Positions 4,842 through 6,651 of a stretch of 6,651 nt of DNA are shown one piece after another (position 1 is the stretch's first letter; every line of letters begins with the position of its first letter). The DNA is from JBFKUL01 sp041635755 (GTDB taxonomy: Bacteria > Pseudomonadota > Gammaproteobacteria > Burkholderiales > SG8-39): positions 1 to 6,651 of the forward strand of contig JBFKUL010000164.1 in NCBI GenBank assembly GCA_041635755.1, written 5' to 3'. The translations under genes and the position numbers were made by a program. The notes beneath the pieces were generated by a model that was given only the letters and a program-made list of their open reading frames with translations, was not told the DNA's origin and made no database searches.

Positions 4842-6452
4842 ATGCAGGGCAGCATGATGCGCGTTCCGCTCTCGCTCAATCATTTGCTCGAGCGCGCAGG
4901 GACGCTGTTCCCGCAATCCGAAATCGTCTCGCGGCTGCCCGACAAGTCCCTCCGGCGCCACAGCTACGCTCAATACTACGCGCGCACGCGGCGGCTCGCC
5001 GCAGCGCTGCAGACGCTCGGGCTGCGCAAAGGCGAGCGCGTGGCGACGCTGTGCTGGAATCATCACGCCCACCTGGAGTGCTACTTTGGCATTCCCGCGG
5101 CGGGCGGCGTGATGCATACGCTCAACCTGCGCCTTGCGCCGGAGGAGATCGGCTGGATTGCGCATCACGCCCAGGACCGCTTCCTGGTGGTCGACGACGT
5201 GCTGCTGCCGCTCTACCGCCAGTTCGCCGACAAGCACGCGTTCGAGCGCGTGATCGTGTTCCCGTTTGCCGGCACTAAAGTGGCCGGAGAATTCGACGAC
5301 TACGAGGCGCTGATCGAGCGCGCACCGCCCGAGTTCGACTACGTCGAGCACGATGAGAACGACGCCATCGCGATGTGCTACACCAGCGGCACCACCGGCA
5401 AGCCGAAGGGCGTGGTCTACTCGCATCGCTCGACCGTGCTGCATACGCTGGTCGCGGCAATGCCCGATTACTGGAACCTCTCGGGGCGCGACGCCGTGCT
5501 GCCGGTGACGCCGATGTTCCACGCCAACAGCTGGGGCATTCCTTACGGTGCGGTGATGCTGGGCTCGAAGCTGATCTTCCCCGGACCGCACCTGCACCCC
5601 GAGGATCTGCTCGACTTGATGCAGGAGGAACCGCCGACCATGACGCTCGGCGTGCCGACGATCTGGCTCGCGATGATCCAGGCCTACGACGCCAATCCCG
5701 GCAGATGGACGTTCCCCGAAGGCCTGCGCAGCCTGGTCGGCGGCGCGGCGGTGCCCGAGGCGCTCATCCGCGCTTACGCGAAGCACGGTGTGCAGATCCT
5801 CCAGGGATGGGGCATGACCGAGACCTCGCCCGTGTGCTCGATCAGCTACCGCAAGCCCGAGCTGCAGAACGAGACCGGCGACGCGCGCTTCAAGCGTGCC
5901 GCGACCGCGGGCGTGCCGGTGCCGCTGGTCGATCTGCGCATCATGGGCGAGGAGGGTCTCGAGCCGTGGGACGGCGCCGCGGTCGGCGAGATTCAGGTAC
6001 ACGGCCCGTTCATCACCGGCGCGTATCACAAGGTCGAGAATGATCCGACGCGCTTCAGCGAGGATGGGTGGCTGCGCACCGGCGACGTCGGCCGGGTCGA
6101 CGAGCACGGCTACATCCACATCACCGACCGCACCAAGGACCTGATCAAGTCGGGCGGCGAATGGATCAGCTCGGTCGAGCTCGAGAACGCCATCATGGCG
6201 CACCCCGCAGTGGCCGAAGCCGCTGTCATCGCCATTGCGCACGAGAAATGGGGCGAGCGCCCGCTTGCCTGCGTGGTGCTCAAGCCGGGCCAGCAGGCCA
6301 CGCCCGAGGAACTGACGAAGCTCCTTGCCGGGAGCTTCGCCAAATGGCAGCTACCCGATGCCTACGAGTTCATCGACGCGATCCCGCGCACCTCGACGGG
6401 GAAATTCTGGAAGGTCAAGCTGAGGGAACGGTTCGCGCGGCGCCGGACGTAG
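4842..6452 (+). CDS. AlkK-like medium/long-chain fatty acid:CoA ligase (ANL superfamily)
   Basis: This 536-residue ATP-dependent acyl-CoA synthetase activates a carboxylic acid to an acyl-adenylate and then to the CoA thioester. Core motifs in order are the P-loop YTSGTTGKPKG (180-190), the PMFHANSWG substrate-pocket region (224-232), QGWGMTE (321-327), GWLRTGD (409-415), the hinge motif DRTKDLIKSGGEWIS (429-443) and the catalytic lysine K521 in PRTSTGK (515-521). The segment from SHRSTVLH through NLS-RD-LPV-PMFH-N-WG-PY closely follows, as I recall it, Pseudomonas AlkK, the medium-chain fatty acid ligase of the alkane operon. The N-terminus MQGSMMRVPL also fits that group. I therefore infer a medium- to long-chain or related hydrophobic acid as substrate rather than acetate or an aromatic acid, with moderate confidence. 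It is cotranscribed with the alcohol dehydrogenase upstream. An alcohol-to-acid-to-CoA route would need an aldehyde dehydrogenase, which is not present here. No truncation is seen. Confidence 0.93.
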   Translation: MQGSMMRVPLSLNHLLERAGTLFPQSEIVSRLPDKSLRRHSYAQYYARTRRLAAALQTLGLRKGERVATLCWNHHAHLECYFGIPAAGGVMHTLNLRLAPEEIGWIAHHAQDRFLVVDDVLLPLYRQFADKHAFERVIVFPFAGTKVAGEFDDYEALIERAPPEFDYVEHDENDAIAMCYTSGTTGKPKGVVYSHRSTVLHTLVAAMPDYWNLSGRDAVLPVTPMFHANSWGIPYGAVMLGSKLIFPGPHLHPEDLLDLMQEEPPTMTLGVPTIWLAMIQAYDANPGRWTFPEGLRSLVGGAAVPEALIRAYAKHGVQILQGWGMTETSPVCSISYRKPELQNETGDARFKRAATAGVPVPLVDLRIMGEEGLEPWDGAAVGEIQVHGPFITGAYHKVENDPTRFSEDGWLRTGDVGRVDEHGYIHITDRTKDLIKSGGEWISSVELENAIMAHPAVAEAAVIAIAHEKWGERPLACVVLKPGQQATPEELTKLLAGSFAKWQLPDAYEFIDAIPRTSTGKFWKVKLRERFARRRT

Positions 6453-6458
6453 TCGCAA

Positions 6459-6651
6459 TTACCCGAGTGTCTTGCGCTGCTTTTTGCGCCTGCGCTCGTG
6501 CTCATAGGCGAGCGCCGCGCCAATGATGCCGGCGTCGTTGCGCAGCCTCGCCGGCACGATCGGCGTGGGCAGCGTCAGCAGATGCAGGAACTTGTCGGTT
6601 TTCTTGCTCACGCCGCCGCCGAGGATGAACAGGTCGGGCCAGAAATACGCG
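6459..6651 (-). CDS. ppgK: C-terminal fragment of polyphosphate glucokinase (ROK family)
   Basis: The minus strand enters the window in frame and codes for 63 residues ending at TAA 6461-6459. The fragment reads YFWPDLFILGGGVSKKTDKF, then LLTLPTPIVPARLRNDAGIIGAALAYE and a basic tail rich in Arg and Lys. The pairing of WPDLFI-GGGVSKK with VPA-LRN-AGI-GAA is characteristic of the C-terminus of polyphosphate-dependent glucokinase, which phosphorylates glucose using polyphosphate and often also ATP. The sugar and phosphate-donor sites lie outside the window. It converges on the acyl-CoA synthetase with only 6 nt between stops, and no hairpin terminator fits in that gap. The gene is probably unrelated to the neighbouring catabolic genes. 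A general ROK glucokinase is the alternative label. Confidence 0.82.
   Translation of the reverse strand, partial: AYFWPDLFILGGGVSKKTDKFLHLLTLPTPIVPARLRNDAGIIGAALAYEHERRRKKQRKTLG

Noticed and set aside
4719..6242. A 507-codon open frame on the minus strand antisense to the acyl-CoA synthetase
   Set aside because: It mirrors the codon periodicity of the clearly identified ligase on the plus strand and has no recognisable domain. Long antisense frames are expected in GC-rich genes.
1..6651. Mobile element, CRISPR, tRNA or phage signals
   Set aside because: I found no transposase, integrase, direct-repeat array, tRNA-like fold or attachment-like duplication. Composition looks uniform across the genes.

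Overview
The window is a compact, high-GC (roughly two-thirds G+C by eye) stretch of bacterial chromosome. Its strong G/C third-position bias, short gaps and GTG starts suggest a proteobacterium. The gene types fit a betaproteobacterium of the Burkholderiales kind best, but that placement is inference. Six complete genes and two partial edge genes account for almost all of it. There are no RNA genes, insertion sequences, CRISPR arrays or other mobile-element signs.

Layout: (a) 1-231, minus strand, the N-terminal 77 codons of a protein resembling the N-terminal region of rhizobial/burkholderial class III adenylate/guanylate cyclases. (b) 374-3615, minus strand, a four-gene cluster transcribed right to left: an SDR oxidoreductase (3615-2860), a second SDR (2855-2106, GTG start), a ten-helix EamA/DMT transporter (2099-1170, GTG start) and a third SDR (1132-374). 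The first three genes are 4 and 6 nt apart and look translationally coupled. (c) 3616-3751, a 136-bp divergent promoter region with a perfect 10-bp inverted repeat. (d) 3752-6452, plus strand, a zinc-dependent medium-chain alcohol dehydrogenase followed 34 nt later by an AlkK-like acyl-CoA synthetase. (e) 6459-6651, minus strand, the C-terminal 63 residues of a ROK-family polyphosphate glucokinase that converges on the synthetase with a 6-nt gap.

Taken together, the two divergent units hold four NAD(P)-dependent alcohol/ketone oxidoreductases (three SDR, one MDR), one fatty/carboxylic acid:CoA ligase and one small-molecule transporter. This is the make-up of a catabolic module that oxidises a hydroxylated or keto compound, or fatty acid-like compound, and activates the acid as a CoA thioester. 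The substrate cannot be read from the sequence. No acyl-CoA dehydrogenase, hydratase, thiolase or dedicated regulator lies in the window, so any pathway is incomplete here. I see no clearly new biological system. The most distinctive items are the inverted repeat between the divergent units and the three dissimilar SDRs sharing one transcript with a transporter.
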